NCBI RefSeq assembly: GCF_003171515.1
Contig: NC_089392.1
Span: 248,001-312,000, forward strand
Direction: 5' to 3'
DNA: 64,000 nt
Origin: Pyrenophora tritici-repentis
Taxonomy: Eukaryota; Ascomycota; Dothideomycetes; Pleosporales; Pleosporaceae
Shown here: piece after piece, positions 9,489 to 21,265 of the stretch
Layout of the letters: every line of letters begins with the position of its first letter
Position numbering within the stretch: position 1 is the first letter of the stretch
Notes under the pieces: generated by a model
The model's database searches: none
What the model was told of the DNA's origin: nothing
What the model saw: the letters and a program-made list of their open reading frames with translations, nothing else
Program-made: the position numbers and the translations under genes

Positions 9489-11379
9489 GCATTCTGTGTG
9501 CTGTGTGTTGTTTCTGCTCGCCTTTTTACGAAGGCAGCAGCAGGGTCTGTTTACATGACGTATTACCATCACGTGGCACACGTGATCCGCTTTTCCTCAT
9601 AACCGCCACATCTTATCGCAGAGATGTGGAATGAATCTCAACAACCCAAGGTCTTTTTAAAAGGTAATAAAAGGCATGGGAATTATGTAGCCGAACCCTT
9701 CCCGTCTGCGATGCTTGAGTGGCTGTCCAACGTACAGCCTCGGCGTAAGAGAAACGAAGCCTTGCAAGCACTTCGTGATAGACTTGAGGTGAGGAGTCAG
9801 CACGGAGTCGATAGGGATAACATTCGGACGGGGGATCTACTCCAGGATATTGATCTACGACTAAAGTAAAGCATGGAAAGTAGGTGGCTATGGTGTGTCT
9901 GTGTCGTGGTTATTGCAATAGCTAACAGCGACCAGAAAAAGCAGATCGTCTCTACGGAGAAGGAAAACACAAATTATCTGACAGAGTAGTTGGTCTTGGG
10001 ACCTCGCTGCAGATTCAAGGCTGGATCGAAGTGAATGGTAAAATCAAGATAGAGGGAAAGCCGCTAGGAGACATAAATTCGGCCTACGAGTCATTGAACA
10101 GGAACCTCCAGAAAACAATTGACAGTTCGCCTCTTACATGGTCAGTTGGAGGCTCTCAAACAAAGTCATCCAAATAAGAGCAGTTTATGCTAGAGAAAGT
10201 GGCGGTAATGGTGGTGATGGGAGGATACTAGGACTGATAGATTACCCTAGTGAAGATGTAGACCTATTCATTCTCTCCAAGTGTAGTGCTACCTCCCTGA
10301 AAATTTCAGTATTAATTCTATAACGACTTGATTTTCATGGCTATTTATATAATCCAATAACCTGTATGTATACGAGAATCAGGAACCTTTGCTCACGACA
10401 TCATACTGAGAGCTTTCCCTTGTGCCGTCGTGACTCTCTTTTGTTCATTTCACCAACACAAATCACTTCTCACGTTCATTAAATTTCCGACGTGATGGTC
10501 AGCCGGTGAGCAGTCACCATGCTTGAGGGGGATGAGTCAAGCAACCGGTAGCTATACGGAAAGACAAAATAAGAAGCTGATATGCACCTATATTGGAAGC
10601 TGAACTTGAATATAAGCAGTCATACTTGGTACTTTTGCGAATTGCTACTAAGGTGATATCGGATTTTATACCGAACTATAGTGAAATGTTCTTGTGTATC
10701 GTGGCTATATGGACGCCACAAGGAAGTGCGAGTAGAGATGATTACGCATACTCAGTCTACGCCAATACCCGTGAAGCCCTTGTTACCAGTATAACCATCA
10801 AGAATTATCGCATCTGAATCCTTGAGATTGCCCGCAACAGATGACCTCAGGGGAGGCTTTTGGAAGCTTTCGTATCTGCGCCATGCGGGTTAGACGCCTC
10901 ATGTTTAATTTGGTTCGGTTTGATCCTTATCTCAATTCGATATCGCGATTGAACTAGCTATAAGAAACGCCGCAGTTGTGTGGATTGGTCCAGTGGGGCC
11001 ATATACCATTCCGGTTAGCTACGCCAAGTAACTTGCGACGAGCGACATTCCCCTTCACTGACTTCTCTGAACAATAACCAACTATCATCTCATCACTACA
11101 TGTATTCACTTTTCCCACATAGTATCTTATTCTACCCTCATTCGTTGAACTTCGCAACCTTCCAGATCTGTTGAAGGATACACGTGCATTACCCCGCTTT
11201 TCCTGACAAGACGGCAGATCGTCATACGATTTTGATGTAGTCGTCTCCCAGTGATCAACAGATCTAAAACTTGCGCCTCTCCGAATATATCGCAATCATC
11301 CATAATCCATCTCCTGGAAAAGAGCTTCTTACGAGAAAACTGCAGCGCTCACAAGGCCATACCAATTGCGCGAGGCACG
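9489..11379. other. Gene-poor stretch with possible gene remnants
   Basis: Two plus-strand open frames look coding: 9624-9869 (begins MWNESQQPKVFLKGN) and, in another frame, about 9934-10177 (contains VVGLGTSLQIQGWIEVNGK). A GT-AG intron from 9789 to 9928 would join them in phase, but its branch site is poor. They may be the 3' part of the gene interrupted by the hAT element. No family is recognised. From 10180 to 11379 nothing else could be supported. Confidence 0.35.
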
Positions 11380-13130
11380 ATGAGCGAAACCTATCATTAT
11401 ACACCACTCGATCACTCCAAATCCCAAATCAGAGTTTTGAGCTTGCTACCAAGATCTGGTGACTCGCCACCGCGCGGCCAGCTTCATGTACGGTCGTGCT
11501 AGCCCAACCCCCCTGTTTACGAGGCGCTCTCGTATGTATGGGGAGATCCACATGGGGATGACTGGCTTAATATCGAAGGATATAGGCTTCCTCTGAGCAC
11601 CAATCTTGCGTTAGCATTGAAATATTTCAATTGGACACAACAAGAGATCTATGGGTAGACGCATTGTGCATTAACCAAGGAAACGGGGAAGAGAAGTCTC
11701 AGCAGGTCAAAAACATGAATTGGGTATACTCTTCTGCAGCACGCGTACTTATCTAGCTAGGCCTAGAAAATATAAGAGCCGAGAGACACTTGAAAGCCGT
11801 TCTGGAGTTCGCGATATCCGGGCCCAAGTCTGTCCCTAATTGGCCTACATTCGAGAACACTTTCCCGGTTCAGATAGCACTCCTTACACTTCAAACCCTC
11901 CCCTGGTGGAACCGAATCTGGACTGTTCAAGAGTGCATTGTAGCAAAAGAAGCATGGGTATTCTGTGGGACCCAATTGGTCCCGTGGGATGGATTTATTG
12001 AATATATAGAACTATACTCATGCGCTCATTACTATTTCTCTCAGATCTATCGGATCTATCATACCCTTCACGCAGTACCATTGGAAGACCTCATACGTGT
12101 ATTCCACAACAGACAAGCTTCTGATCCTCGTGATCAGATATATGGACTACTTGGCCTTCTAGACCAATCACTCTACTATCCTCTAGAGCCTGATTATACC
12201 AAGACGGCGGCATGGGCTTTTCAGGGAGCTGTAGCCGGAATCATAAGAGTCAGCAAGGATCTTGAGTTTCTACTGGACATGTTGCTGTCACGCTCAGAGC
12301 CGGAAATCACTGAACGACCCTCTTGGTTCTAGGATTTTTCGAAAATTCCCCAATCTTTACGTCAAGACAGGGAGTACTTGAATGATCGGTACTACCTCTT
12401 AGACGATGGTGCAACCACCGGGCGAGTGTTCTGTGGCATCCAGCATAATGCAGCCAAGAGCACGATCAAGCTTACTGGAACTGTGGTTGGGTCAATCGAG
12501 ACATCTGAGAAGCTTTATTCAGATGCTTCGCCACATCTACCTCCTCCCGATAGAATCATCGCCCCCGAAATGTATACAGGCGACGGAGAAGAAGTCGACA
12601 TGTGTCTTTACATACCTTGGTTGCTGGAAAGAGTGCGTTGCTTTACTTCCACTGCAAGAGATTCGTGGGGAAAGCATTGCTCTTCAAAAGTAGTGGACGA
12701 AAGGGCAAGGACGGGTCTTTTCTGGCGGACCATTGTCAACGGTGCAACTCTGGAAAAAAAATTTACATATGCAGACCTAAAAAACTATGGACTTGTGATC
12801 GGGAATGTGTACCTTCACGAAGTGTTGGTGACGTATGAAGATTTCTATTCTGGCCATATCGTACTGCCAAAGGGCGAAGAAACGCAAAGCACCATCGCAT
12901 GTAAATTGTACAATATGGTTTTGAGTATTTTCAAAAGCCTCCGTGCCCATAAATCGGGTCTATTCACGACATCTAGTGGGTATATTGGGTCAGGGAGGAG
13001 CAGGATTAGCAGAGGTGACATCGTGGTTATCCTATTTGGATGCATTCTACCATTAGTCCTGAGACCGCAAGACTATGGTACGTATACGATTGTGGGTGCA
13101 GTGTTCGTGGACCGTATCATGTGCGGGTAG
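11380..13130 (+). pseudogene. Decayed HET-domain (heterokaryon incompatibility) gene
   Basis: From the ATG at 11380 the frame reads like a HET protein: YTPLDHSKSQIRVL, then EALSYVWGDP, then (in a shifted frame) LWVDALCINQ, VYSSAARVLI-LG, and WWNRIWTVQE. These are the classic ordered blocks of the HET domain (PF06985), whose proteins trigger cell death after fusion of incompatible hyphae. The gene is broken: TAG at 11500-11502, a frameshift between about 11630 and 11652, TAG at 11754-11756 where the family has Trp, and TAG at 12330-12332. The stop replacing Trp and a possible CAG to TAG change both fit C-to-T change at CpA (RIP-like). After the last stop the frame stays open to 13130, so decay is fairly recent. 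A long C-terminal part has no recognisable domain. Confidence 0.9.
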
Positions 13131-16100
13131 TTTCTGGATGACGAAACAAGCTACAAGGATATAGAATTCGTTATCAGCTAAATGCTGACGTCTAGAGCAG
13201 AAGGTTAGCATTGGGATGCAGGTATCTCATGAGGATAGTATGTGAAGTTGATAATGAACTGTTTCAAGTGCAATGAAGACCTAGTTTAAGACAAGAGGAA
13301 TTGTGTTTGTTCGATTAATCTTTATCTCTTCACTACATCATGATTGTAGCATGTTGTATGCATCTATTCAATGTGGATTATCCACCAGCTTCCATCACTT
13401 TCAAAATGTCATGCGATCTCGCCCAGAGATCCAACACACCGATTAGCCCCAGCTTCTTAGCACATCAACCTTCCTCAACACATATTCAAGATCAAAAAGA
13501 TGGCGACTTGCTTATACCTACATCATGCAGATTTGGCACTAGCAAATAACCCCAGGACACAACTACGCGCCGACAGTCGGGTCATGCGCAAGAATAGAAG
13601 CGTTGGTATGATGCCCGGGTTCAAGGCTGAGGTGGCGTGGTGGGAGAGGACTTCGATATGTGGAGGCGGTGTGAGCAGTGCCGCACGCATGTGTACGCTT
13701 CTGTGGGGTAGCAACATCAGAAGCGGTGAACCAAGACGGTAAACGCCATTACAACGTAGGGTATGATGTTGGTTCTATTGTTAACTTCAACGACAATGCT
13801 TAGAGGGCGGTTTGTTCTGGAAGCCGGGTTTATAGCAGCCGCATCGCTCACCCAGACGTTGATAAGCAGACCTGGCTGGAAGAAAATCGGGAGGGAGGAA
13901 CGATCCTACTGGTGGACACTGCCGACATGGTTACAGCCACTGCTCGGGCCGCCGACTGATCATCTGCCTGCATGGTAAGGGTCGTGGGTGGAAGTCTCGA
14001 TAAACGTCTACGCAAGGGGCTCGTTGTTCCGTCAAACCTGCGTCTGGAAATTCTTTCTCGGTAAGCGCAAGGCTGCCGATTGTACTATCCCCACAATAGA
14101 CGCAGTAACCACAACTGAAGCGTACTGTTGAAGATGCAGAGTGCGTCGAAGGAGACACAGACGCATCCGTGAAAGGACAACACAGACTCACATTGCATGC
14201 CCTGCGCGGACTTGATCGCCAGCCAGTAGAGACCGTTGTCCACAACACACACGTTTCCATGACCCGAATCCTGAATACTCGATTTGATGTGAGGTGCTTG
14301 GAATGGGGACATGTGCAGCATCCTTCGCGATACTAGGGTGAGGTTGGCAAACTAGATTTGATCATTTAAATCTGTGTGAGGTCAAAGGCTTGGGCTCCAA
14401 CACATTGACTTTCAGCGCATATCTGAGGCTCAGTTAAACCTGGCATATGTGTGCATGCCCAATCGTCACCGCTATATTCCCAGCTTGACCAGTCAGAAGG
14501 CATCACAACCATTGGCACTAAGCATATGAGGCTACGCCTGTACCTGCTTCGTCGCAAAGGACGGATATTCATGATTATCTGCAGCCGGAACGAATAGCGA
14601 GCGAGTAGATCACCGGTTGACATGCAGCCAATCCCCACATGCCCGTCATCACGGTACTGTTAGGAATTAATATGGGGAAGTGGATCACCTGTGAGCAGAT
14701 AGCCGCAGAAATGCGGTCAGTTTTCTTTGGGAAAGCACCAAGGATGTTCTGCATAGACATTTGGCACTTCACGTAGCCTTTTCAAAGACGCTGTACCTCT
14801 ACGGCGAGGTTAGTTGCATCAAGATGGGCTTGCTGTCAGGCTCTTCTTAGAATAGCAAAGGACTTGTTAGCCGACCCATCCATTCCTTAGCGCGCATCTC
14901 TGGGTCGGATACTTTGCCATTCATTGCTATCTGAGAAATAGTGAAAGTGTTTTAGGCCTGATTTTGGCCAGGGAACAGTGGTCATGGAGCCTCACTATCT
15001 TCGTGCCCGGAATGTACCGACAGCCTTTCTCACTCGTGACCTCGTATTCCACACCTGACATGGGGGTTTAGTACGAAATCTCCAAGCCACGATTCTTGGT
15101 TTCCCACGACGCCATAAAAACGCTGGTGCTGATTGATCATGTTCCCTGTCCCAACCCCCACCTCCGTGCAAGCGCACGACAACGCCAGTGCAGTGCCGAC
15201 CCTAGAACAAAACCGATCCGCGTGCAGCCTTCGCGTACTTCAGAATAGGCGGTAAAGGGACAGACAGTCTCTAAACAAAAAATGGTTGCTGCGCCGGATT
15301 CTGGCCTACCGTGCCACGCTCCCGTTGGCTGGTGTAAGCGCCGCGGCGCGCGGGAAGTGTGATGACTTCTCACAGCTCACGCCAAAGCGACTTTTGCGCC
15401 GCACGAACGGACCAGTCTCTGGCGTTTGGCCGCAAACAAGCCTCTTGCTCCAATTATCGTGTCTTTGTGGCGGGTCGGCTTCAACGCATTCTTGAGTTCG
15501 ATCTAGGGCCGATGCAGACTCTGGTATCGATCATAATTCCGCTTTCCCGCATGCGGGAGGGCAAATTATCAGTGTTTGTTCTGCACGTGAGGGCTGGGTA
15601 TATCGCATCGGGTTTTGAGGGATCGTATGATGTTGGCGAACAGTCGCGGCTTCGACATGACGCAATTCACACGCGAGGGCCCTTGAATGTGGCCTTTGCG
15701 CTCACATGAAACGATTTGTCTTTGTTAGAAACCTGGGACGATGTGTCATGTATTTCTTGACGCAATGAACATTCAGCATACAACAACATACCCGCAAAAT
15801 TTAGCAAAATCAGGCGTTCAGTTTACGCTGTTTGTATTTGAGGTGTGATACGAGAGGTTGAGATGGATTCTCTCAATTATTCCTGTGGCTGAAGTGATTG
15901 GTTGAATGACTACCTTGGCTTTTCTGTGCAATCGGATTTATGGAATTAAGGCCTTTTTCTGAGGCGCAATGCCAAGTTGTCGAGTATCTGGAATACGGTA
16001 GTCACATCGGTCGATGGCAAAGTTGAACCTGTGTCTTTGATCGAGGAATTACGCAAATTCACAATTACAATATGGAACTAGGTACTCATGAGAGAATAGG

Positions 16101-16359
16101 TGGCGTTCTACCCATAACGCTACTCGTCTTTTCTAGGTATCAAATCGGAGAGAACACATTATGGGTTTTGAGGATTGATATCATTGTACATTTTTGTCAT
16201 TAAAAGTGTAACCCGCAGCCGCACCAACGAAATCTACACACGATACGTTGCCAAAGAAATAATATAGGAAGTGTGCAAGGGCACAATATTAACTTGCCTC
16301 CCCAACTCCATAACAATCAAATCATGACTAGCACAGCAAGGTCACCAAACACCATCCAC
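13131..16359. other. Gene-poor stretch, one coding-looking remnant
   Basis: No intact gene could be supported. At about 13687-13969 (+) one frame reads like protein (contains KRHYNVGYDVGSIVNFNDNA and, after one in-frame TAG at 13801, VYSSRIAHPDVDKQTWLEEN), which suggests a decayed gene of unknown family. The remaining open frames are short and without motifs. Confidence 0.4.
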
Positions 16360-17472
16360 TCAAAGCTTCGACCTCGTACCCATCAGGATCTTCTCCGTCT
16401 CCACGTCAAGCTTGCGCTTAAGCCTCTTGGCCAGCTGCTTCTCTTTAGGGCCCAGGATCGCCTTCAACTCGGGAAAGCCCATCTTCCTGTTCTTGCCGCC
16501 CCTGCCACCGCGCTCAACATGTGTCCAGTAGTGCTCGCGAAGGTTATCTCCCCTTGAGAAGGGCCTGTGACAATCAGGTACCTTGCACATGTACAACCTC
16601 TCTTTACTATGCACCGTCTTGACGTGTCGTCGTAAATGTTCGGGCCGTACAAAGCTTCTCTGACATGGCACGGCTTTTGACTGGCTTCCGGAGACGTGCA
16701 TGGGGCACTCATACAGACGTTGTTGTGCGGTATTGTTGTACAAGTCGATGACGTTGTTTGCCCATTTTCCCAAGTTCATGACGTTGCGAGCTGCACGGGT
16801 ATCCTTTTTCGTTGAGGCCGAGGACTTCTGGGAGGCTGAGTCGTCGTTGTCGGAATCGTCAGAGTCAGAGTCGCTTTGGCTGTCGTTCTCTCGGTTGCTG
16901 GTCGACTCGGATTTGATATTTGTGCTCCTGAACCTGAATGGCATAGAATCTGCTCTTGCAGTTGTGAGAGGTTCGTATGGAGCTACGAAACCGTCTGTAT
17001 GTACTACATACGAATCGTATGCCGAATTGCGCGGTAGTGGCATATAGCTATGCATTGGTTGAACAGGTAGCTGATTCTGAGTGGGGTTTGCATGGTATGA
17101 CAGCACATAACTCTGTGAGCACCACGCAGTTGGTTCGGTGTAGTTGGGTCGCCAGAGTTGCTCTGGTTCGCTCTTCCAGGGAGTATGGCCAACTGAGGGA
17201 TCGGGGATATCATGAAAGTATGGTTCGTACATAGCAACGCCATCATAAGGAGGTGTAGGAACACACTCGGAGTGTCCAATTGAAGAGGCTGTTGATAGAG
17301 GGCTGCCACAGGGAGGTCCCTCAAGTACCCAAGGGTCAAAAGCATCGACTGGAGCACTTGATATCATGGAGTGGTGAGGGTTTCCCCGTGACACATCTTG
17401 AACTCCAGCATACTCTGGCACATATGGGTATGGGCTTGAGGTATATGACTGAGCTCGTACTTGTTCCCTCAT
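16360..17472 (-). CDS. C2H2 zinc-finger transcription factor
   Basis: A 370-residue protein. The first ~200 residues are Tyr/Pro/Ser-rich and low in structure, followed by an acidic Ser/Asp tract ([16 protein letters not shown]) typical of an activation or disordered region. The C-terminal third carries two zinc fingers: C-x(n)-C...H-x4-H in YECPMH...[19 protein letters not shown], and [23 protein letters not shown]. The first finger has an unusually long Cys-Cys spacing (insert SGSQSKAVP). The tail is strongly basic ([17 protein letters not shown]), a likely nuclear signal. This layout resembles fungal stress and development regulators with a C-terminal finger pair. The ATG at 17472 is the first in frame; an unseen upstream exon is possible. 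The target is unknown. Confidence 0.85.
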   Translation of the reverse strand: MREQVRAQSYTSSPYPYVPEYAGVQDVSRGNPHHSMISSAPVDAFDPWVLEGPPCGSPLSTASSIGHSECVPTPPYDGVAMYEPYFHDIPDPSVGHTPWKSEPEQLWRPNYTEPTAWCSQSYVLSYHANPTQNQLPVQPMHSYMPLPRNSAYDSYVVHTDGFVAPYEPLTTARADSMPFRFRSTNIKSESTSNRENDSQSDSDSDDSDNDDSASQKSSASTKKDTRAARNVMNLGKWANNVIDLYNNTAQQRLYECPMHVSGSQSKAVPCQRSFVRPEHLRRHVKTVHSKERLYMCKVPDCHRPFSRGDNLREHYWTHVERGGRGGKNRKMGFPELKAILGPKEKQLAKRLKRKLDVETEKILMGTRSKL

Positions 17473-19518
17473 ATTGAACTGCGGCAGGCTTAGCGGAGAT
17501 GCTGAGCTTCAGGAAGGTTGACACACTGGTGCAGGTTGAGAATATATTATGACAGTATAGAGAATGTATAACGAAGACAGTATAGAAGAGCTAAGGGCTT
17601 GATGATCAGAAATGATGGGTCTGTTCTGATCGGTACACCGGCAGGCACAAGCCGATGTAATATAGACATGCCATATTAGCGAGCCATGCGACTACGCCTC
17701 ACACTTCCGAGGCAAGATGGCGGTAGGGTTCAGCATACGCAAGAACGGTAGCGATCGATGGGTTCGACTAAAATCCCAAGTGTGTGGTACTTGAGTGACA
17801 TGACCCACATAATTCCTCGGCGCCGCCTTGTCTGCGGACTTGCCCGCACAGCCTGGCCACGAACAAACAACGAGCGGGCCAGACTAACAGGGGTTCTATG
17901 CTGATCCATGGCGTAGCCAAGAGTTAAATTGTGGTCCAGCTGGGCTTTGTGATGGACGTTTTTGGGGCCAGGCACCCCTGTACTGTTGAAGCCAGCCATT
18001 GTGCATTTAGCGCTTGAGCAACGCATATGTGCCTCTCCCTCCAATATGCACATCGTGGATGTCCACAAAATCACTGTTGGAGTCTGTATTGGGAGTTCTT
18101 GGAGACGTACTGACTCGTAAGCGACTGAGAGGTGAGCAATCCTATGATGGCTCAGCGCAATCCGTCTTGTCAAAGTCCCGAGTGTGTGTGACACTCTCGC
18201 CTACAACTGCCAAACCGTTTTTCACGTGGATTAGACACATAGTCGATCCTAACCTGTGGCAAACCTGGTCAGAGCGCAGGACCAAAGCGACTAACACTCT
18301 GACAAGGGCCTATGGCTAGCCAGTTTGAGCAAAGAAAGAATGCAAAAATGCAGACTTGTGACGAAGATAGTAGCTCCGGGCTGAGCAACCATTGGCTTTC
18401 GCCGCAGCAGTGGCCTCACATTGCCTAGGTATGGAAATAGGCGGAGAATAGCTGCCTGCATCTGAATCCGTGCTCAACCCAACTTCTTTGATGCTGCGTT
18501 CGATTTGTTTCAGAGGTCTACATTTCAGCCACCCATACTATTTGCGACTACACACCAATGTTCGGATGTTGGGCAACAATACTCGGCGCGCTGCGTGTTG
18601 GTGAACCAATCACCGCTACTACCAATGTGATGTGACGATAGTAGCTGCATACGCGCGCTTAGGTGATCCAACTTCCGTAACGAAGGATAACTTGGAAATC
18701 TCGCTTCGCTGCAGCAGACCTGAGATGGAAGGAATCGATCTCATCTGAGGTAGTGAGAAGTTGGGGCTGTAAGCAGTAAAATCAACGACGCTAATCGAAG
18801 ATATGGTGATGGTGAGGTTCCGAGAGATTAGCGGACAACGCGGCACGAGGTTGGACATGTGTGCCAAGCTCCGCTAACACCAAATAGGGAAGTGACCTCA
18901 ACCTCAGGGAGTGAATCCTACTGGTTACACCGTGGCGCTCACACGTACAAAATGAACCGCCGATGCTCCGTGCGTTATTTAAGCCCGGAAGCTTCCCATA
19001 GCACCATGTATCACTAGGACACAACTCATTTCTACCTATGCCGCTCAGATTTGGACGAACGTTACGTTGAGATCTTATCTCCCAGGGGCCGCTCACAACA
19101 AGTTGGGACCGAGAGCCAATAGCAGCTTATCATTCACAAGCTAACATCGCTGCGTCCGAGGCCATGGACATCAAGCAGGACTTGTGCTTCTCATCGTGAT
19201 CTCCGAGTTTGACGGCTCGGTCGCAAACACGACACTCCTGCTTCTCACAAACGAACATGGGACCGATGACACATCTCAATTGAATACCAGGGTTCAGCGT
19301 CACGCAGAAGAGCGGAGTCAGTTGCCCACTTTGACCATGTCACCCAGCAAAGCGGAGTTAATTGCCGAATTACTGCATGTCATATAGCAAAGCGGAGTCG
19401 ATTGCCCGCTTTCGCATGTGCTCAAAGATCGAGATTTTCAATATCCACTTTCCCGTGGCGCCATCCTAATCTCCACGGCTCGGTCGCAAAAGTACCAAGT
19501 TTCTTCACTCATCCCTCG
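17473..19518. other. Intergenic, tandem repeat near right end
   Basis: No gene could be supported between the zinc-finger gene and the first MITE of the cluster. A short tandem repeat at 19311-19424 is listed separately. Open frames on both strands are short and lack motifs. Confidence 0.4.
19311..19424. repeat. 40-bp tandem repeat, about 2.8 copies
   Basis: Units start at 19311, 19351 and 19391, each opening AGCGGAGT followed by (C/T)(A/G)ATTGCC or CAGTTGCC and ending near CAGCAA or TAGCAA. Period is 40 bases, so it does not preserve a reading frame. It lies just left of the MITE cluster. Confidence 0.75.
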
Positions 19519-19646
19519 CAGACTCCGCAACAATCAATCGATCGACATGATTGATTCCTATATAGGTTAAAGAGTTACTTTATTAGGCAGCCTTTAACCT
19601 AGATAGGAATCAATCATGCCGATCCGATTGATTGTTGCGGAGTCTG
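19519..19646. mobile_element. hAT-type MITE, copy 2 (128 bp)
   Basis: Terminal inverted arms of about 54 bases start CAGACTCCGCAACAATCAAT and pair almost perfectly with the right end. The 8-bp target duplication ATCCCTCG is exact at 19511-19518 and 19647-19654. The loop is short and there is no coding capacity. Its ends are a diverged version of the CAGAGxTGxCAACAAGCAAG ends of copies 1 and 3. Confidence 0.92.
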
Positions 19647-19654
19647 ATCCCTCG

Positions 19655-20351
19655 TGACAGACCATCTCCGGATTGCTAAACAGAACTGCATCCAAACCGA
19701 AGAACTATCATCCACCTGATTGAAAGAGATTTCTACCAAGGTTGTTCGAATCTAGAACTGCATTCAATCCAGAAAACACAACACCCTCTTATCAAATCTA
19801 CACTAGCAACTATCGCAGCAATGCGGAAGGATCACGCAGTCTGGTTAGTGTCTAGCAATCTCACGATCATTCTCTTGTCGGGCAGCTCCTCTTGCAGACT
19901 CACCACGGCGTTCTCTTCCGCTCCCTCGCCCGCCTTCTCGATAATACGGGACCAATGTTGTAACACTATCACAACACGGGCAAAACATCCGTGTGTCAAA
20001 ATTTCCAGTGTGCTCTCTCTGTCTCTATCTCCGCGGCACAAATTTCCCTTCTCGACGCGTGAAATAGTACAGTCAAGACAAGAGTCGAAGATACTCGGCA
20101 GAAGCTATCATCAATATCATGTAACTGATGGTTCTCGGGATAGTCAGCCAAACGCGACAGTGGCCTCTAAACCCATCGCTCCCAAACGATACCAAGCGAT
20201 GATAGGGAAAAGTTTGAACATCGTCATCTACCAGAGCATCTCGAGGTCAACATGTGAAAAGTAGGTAGTGCCGTAAAACCACCGGTATCTCCAATTACTC
20301 AGTTCGCCACCGACCCCCCTATCACCACCCCGTGACACACGTTTCCTTTCT
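19655..20351. other. Spacer between MITEs
   Basis: Open frames on both strands (plus 19821-20264; minus 19832-20041) overlap and neither shows a family motif, so no gene is called. Confidence 0.35.
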
Positions 20352-20359
20352 CTCTCGAC

Positions 20360-20520
20360 CAGAGTTGCCAACAAGCAAGTAAGTGGGGCTCAGAAGGTCC
20401 AACTTGACTTGCTTGATTACCTATTGTAGCCTAGTAGTTACTTTGTTAGGTATAACTCCTACTCCTAGCGGTTAGCGTCCAGGTTTGATGAGCAACTTGA
20501 CTTGCTTGTTGGCAACTCTG
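20360..20520. mobile_element. hAT-type MITE, copy 3 (161 bp)
   Basis: The ends read CAGAGTTGCCAACAAGCAAG and its complement, with the 8-bp target duplication CTCTCGAC at 20352-20359 and 20521-20528. The interior contains GATTACC...AGCCTAGTAGTTAC, which recurs in copy 4. There is no coding capacity. Its outer 20 bases differ from copy 1 at only two or three positions. Confidence 0.92.
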
Positions 20521-20795
20521 CTCTCGACGCGTCTTTCACGCGTCAAAACTACGTAGGACAGTATTCAATCTACCAAGTACTCTATGCTGTATCTCAATCG
20601 CCATCTTTGAGTATAAAGAGACTACAAATGCTACTCACTTAAGTTATGTCAGCAGTAAAGTTGCGTGTTTACTACGATACTGCTAAGACTATGCACTTCT
20701 TGATGACTAATTCGGTGTATTAATGATTTATTGTTTATATTAGCACTGATCATATTGCACACCTCGGATACCACACTACCTGTCATTATCTCACC

Positions 20796-20957
20796 CACAG
20801 TCCGCAACAATCAATTAAGTGGGTCCTAGAAGGTTCAGATTGGATTGATTGATTACCGCTTTAAGCCTAGTAGTTACCTATAGGAGTTTAAGCCCTACCT
20901 AGATAGGTAAGTGGGTCTAGGAGAGTGACCGGATTGAATTGATTGTTGCGGAGTCTA
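20796..20957. mobile_element. hAT-type MITE, copy 4 (162 bp)
   Basis: The ends read CACAGTCCGCAACAATCAAT and, inverted from the right, TAGACTCCGCAACAATCAAT. The 8-bp target duplication ATCTCACC is present at 20788-20795 and 20958-20965. The interior shares AAGTGGG(G/T)CC, AGAAGGT and GATTACC...AGCCTAGTAGTTAC with copy 3, while the ends match copy 2, so the four copies form one mosaic family. Confidence 0.88.
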
Positions 20958-21265
20958 ATCTCACCCTTACACCCTCCTACCCCTTTTAAATCCACACCTA
21001 ATAACTAACAGCAATATAACACGCCTAACCTACCCCCTCCTACCTTTCGCTTCCTATCCCCTGCCTACCCAACAACCCTTTCCTACCCTACCCCACCCTC
21101 TCAATCATCTAACAACCACGTATCACCCACGACCCCCTATATCTCCATCTCACCACCATAAAACCCAACAAAAATAGCACAGTCCCCAAACCACAAGCCA
21201 ACATCACAGCTGTCAAGAATGGACAATAGTGATAGTGAATGTGAAGATCAATTAATCTTATCATA

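Noticed and set aside
17761..17790. tRNA-like TGGGTTCGACT word
   Set aside because: No matching acceptor stem, anticodon arm or B-box consensus around it.
19821..20264. 147-codon frame, and its antisense frame, between MITEs
   Set aside because: Neither strand shows a motif or convincing coding composition.
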